In this document: positions 5,852 to 6,388 of the stretch, piece after piece
Layout of the letters: each line of letters starts with the position of its first letter
How positions within the stretch are numbered: position 1 is the stretch's first letter
Assembly: GCA_026982145.1 (NCBI GenBank)
Contig: JALSHQ010000027.1
Span: forward strand, 1-6,388
Direction: 5' to 3'
Length of the DNA: 6,388 nt
DNA from: Gammaproteobacteria bacterium
GTDB taxonomy: Bacteria > Pseudomonadota > Gammaproteobacteria > SZUA-140
The notes under the pieces: model-generated
What the model was told of the DNA's origin: nothing
What the model saw: only the letters and a program-made list of their open reading frames with translations
The model's database searches: none
Program-made: the position numbers and the translations under genes

Positions 5852-6388
5852 ATGAGTGCATCGCTAGCGGCAGCTACTCCGCGAAAAAACCGCCACTCTC
5901 TGGCGCGTAGCCTGCTGCGGTGGTTCTTGCTCTTGTCGCTGTTACCGATGATGCTAACCGCCACTATTGCTTATCAACAAGCCATTAAGAGCGTCAATGA
6001 AACCGTTTCAGAGAAGCTTGAACACGATGCACGCGAAAGTGCGCGTGCGATCCTAAACTGGTTCGATTACCGTTTTATGGATATCGAAAACCTAGCCTCA
6101 AACCACCATAACGCTAAACTTCTTACCGCACTGAAAAATGAATTCCATACCAGCAATCAAACGCTAGCCTCTTTCACTGAAAGCGCTACATGGCATGCTT
6201 TAGCGGATAATCAAGAAAACAGCCTCATTCACTATGCACGCCATTACGACTACATTCATGACCTGCTTTTGATAGACACCCACGGAAACATTCTCTTCAC
6301 CACCGCCAATAACCCGGACCTCGGCACGAATATTTTCAACGGCCACTACGCCTCCACCCAATTTATCAGCAGTGCAAAAAAAACGCTT
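5852..6388 (+). CDS. Membrane-anchored sensor protein with Cache-like periplasmic domain, 3' end cut off
   Basis: The frame is open from ATG 5852 to the right edge, giving 179 residues without a stop. A short basic cytoplasmic leader (RKNRHSLARS at 11-20) precedes one hydrophobic membrane segment at about 21-41. A helical segment follows (44-125), then HYDYIHDLLLIDTHGNILFT at 131-150 and TANNPDLGTNIFNGHYAST at 151-169. This last part, a tyrosine-rich strand with LLIDxxGNILFT and DLGTN, looks like the ligand-binding region of dCache domains in chemotaxis receptors and sensor histidine kinases (family knowledge). The second membrane segment and the output domain lie beyond the window, so kinase, chemoreceptor and cyclic-di-GMP enzyme all remain possible. 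The start has a good ribosome site at 5836-5842. It is transcribed divergently from the motor ATPase gene. Certainty is high for a real membrane sensor gene and moderate for the Cache assignment. Confidence 0.85.
   Translation, partial: MSASLAAATPRKNRHSLARSLLRWFLLLSLLPMMLTATIAYQQAIKSVNETVSEKLEHDARESARAILNWFDYRFMDIENLASNHHNAKLLTALKNEFHTSNQTLASFTESATWHALADNQENSLIHYARHYDYIHDLLLIDTHGNILFTTANNPDLGTNIFNGHYASTQFISSAKKTL

Overview
The window looks like chromosomal DNA of a gammaproteobacterium, or a close proteobacterial relative. The first gene aligns almost line for line with the periplasmic lytic transglycosylase Slt70 of enterobacteria. The other proteins are also of ordinary Gram-negative type: a MinD/FlhG-class ATPase, a GspE/PilB-class motor ATPase and a membrane-anchored sensor. 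Base composition is moderate and similar across the genes. I see no insertion sequence, tRNA, rRNA, CRISPR array or phage gene. The genus cannot be fixed from the sequence.

Layout. (1) Positions 3-2042, plus strand: slt, cut by the left edge and missing its signal peptide and first mature residues. It is complete at the 3' end and carries a polar tail of about 76 residues beyond the catalytic domain. (2) Positions 2081-3538, plus strand, 38 bases after slt and probably co-transcribed: a MinD/FlhG-like ATPase with an unassigned C-terminal extension of about 215 residues. (3) Positions 3539-3577: a 39-base convergent gap, with a GC-rich hairpin spanning the end of the next gene. (4) Positions 5386-3578, minus strand: a complete 602-residue GspE/PilB-family ATPase with all its motifs, but no other secretion or pilus gene in view. 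(5) Positions 5387-5851: a 465-base divergent intergenic region with a candidate minus-strand promoter, a perfect inverted repeat over its -10, a near-perfect direct repeat and a possible hairpin. (6) From 5852 to the right edge, plus strand: the start of a membrane-anchored sensor protein with a Cache-like periplasmic domain; its output domain lies outside the window.

How the genes may work together (inference). The recognisable theme is the cell envelope and its machines: a murein-cutting enzyme, a MinD-class ATPase of the kind that positions or counts polar structures, and a motor ATPase of the kind that drives pilus or type II secretion assembly. A MinD-like protein with a long extra domain, tail to tail with an orphan assembly ATPase, is the most interesting part. 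The link is only gene proximity; no sequence evidence shows that the proteins interact.
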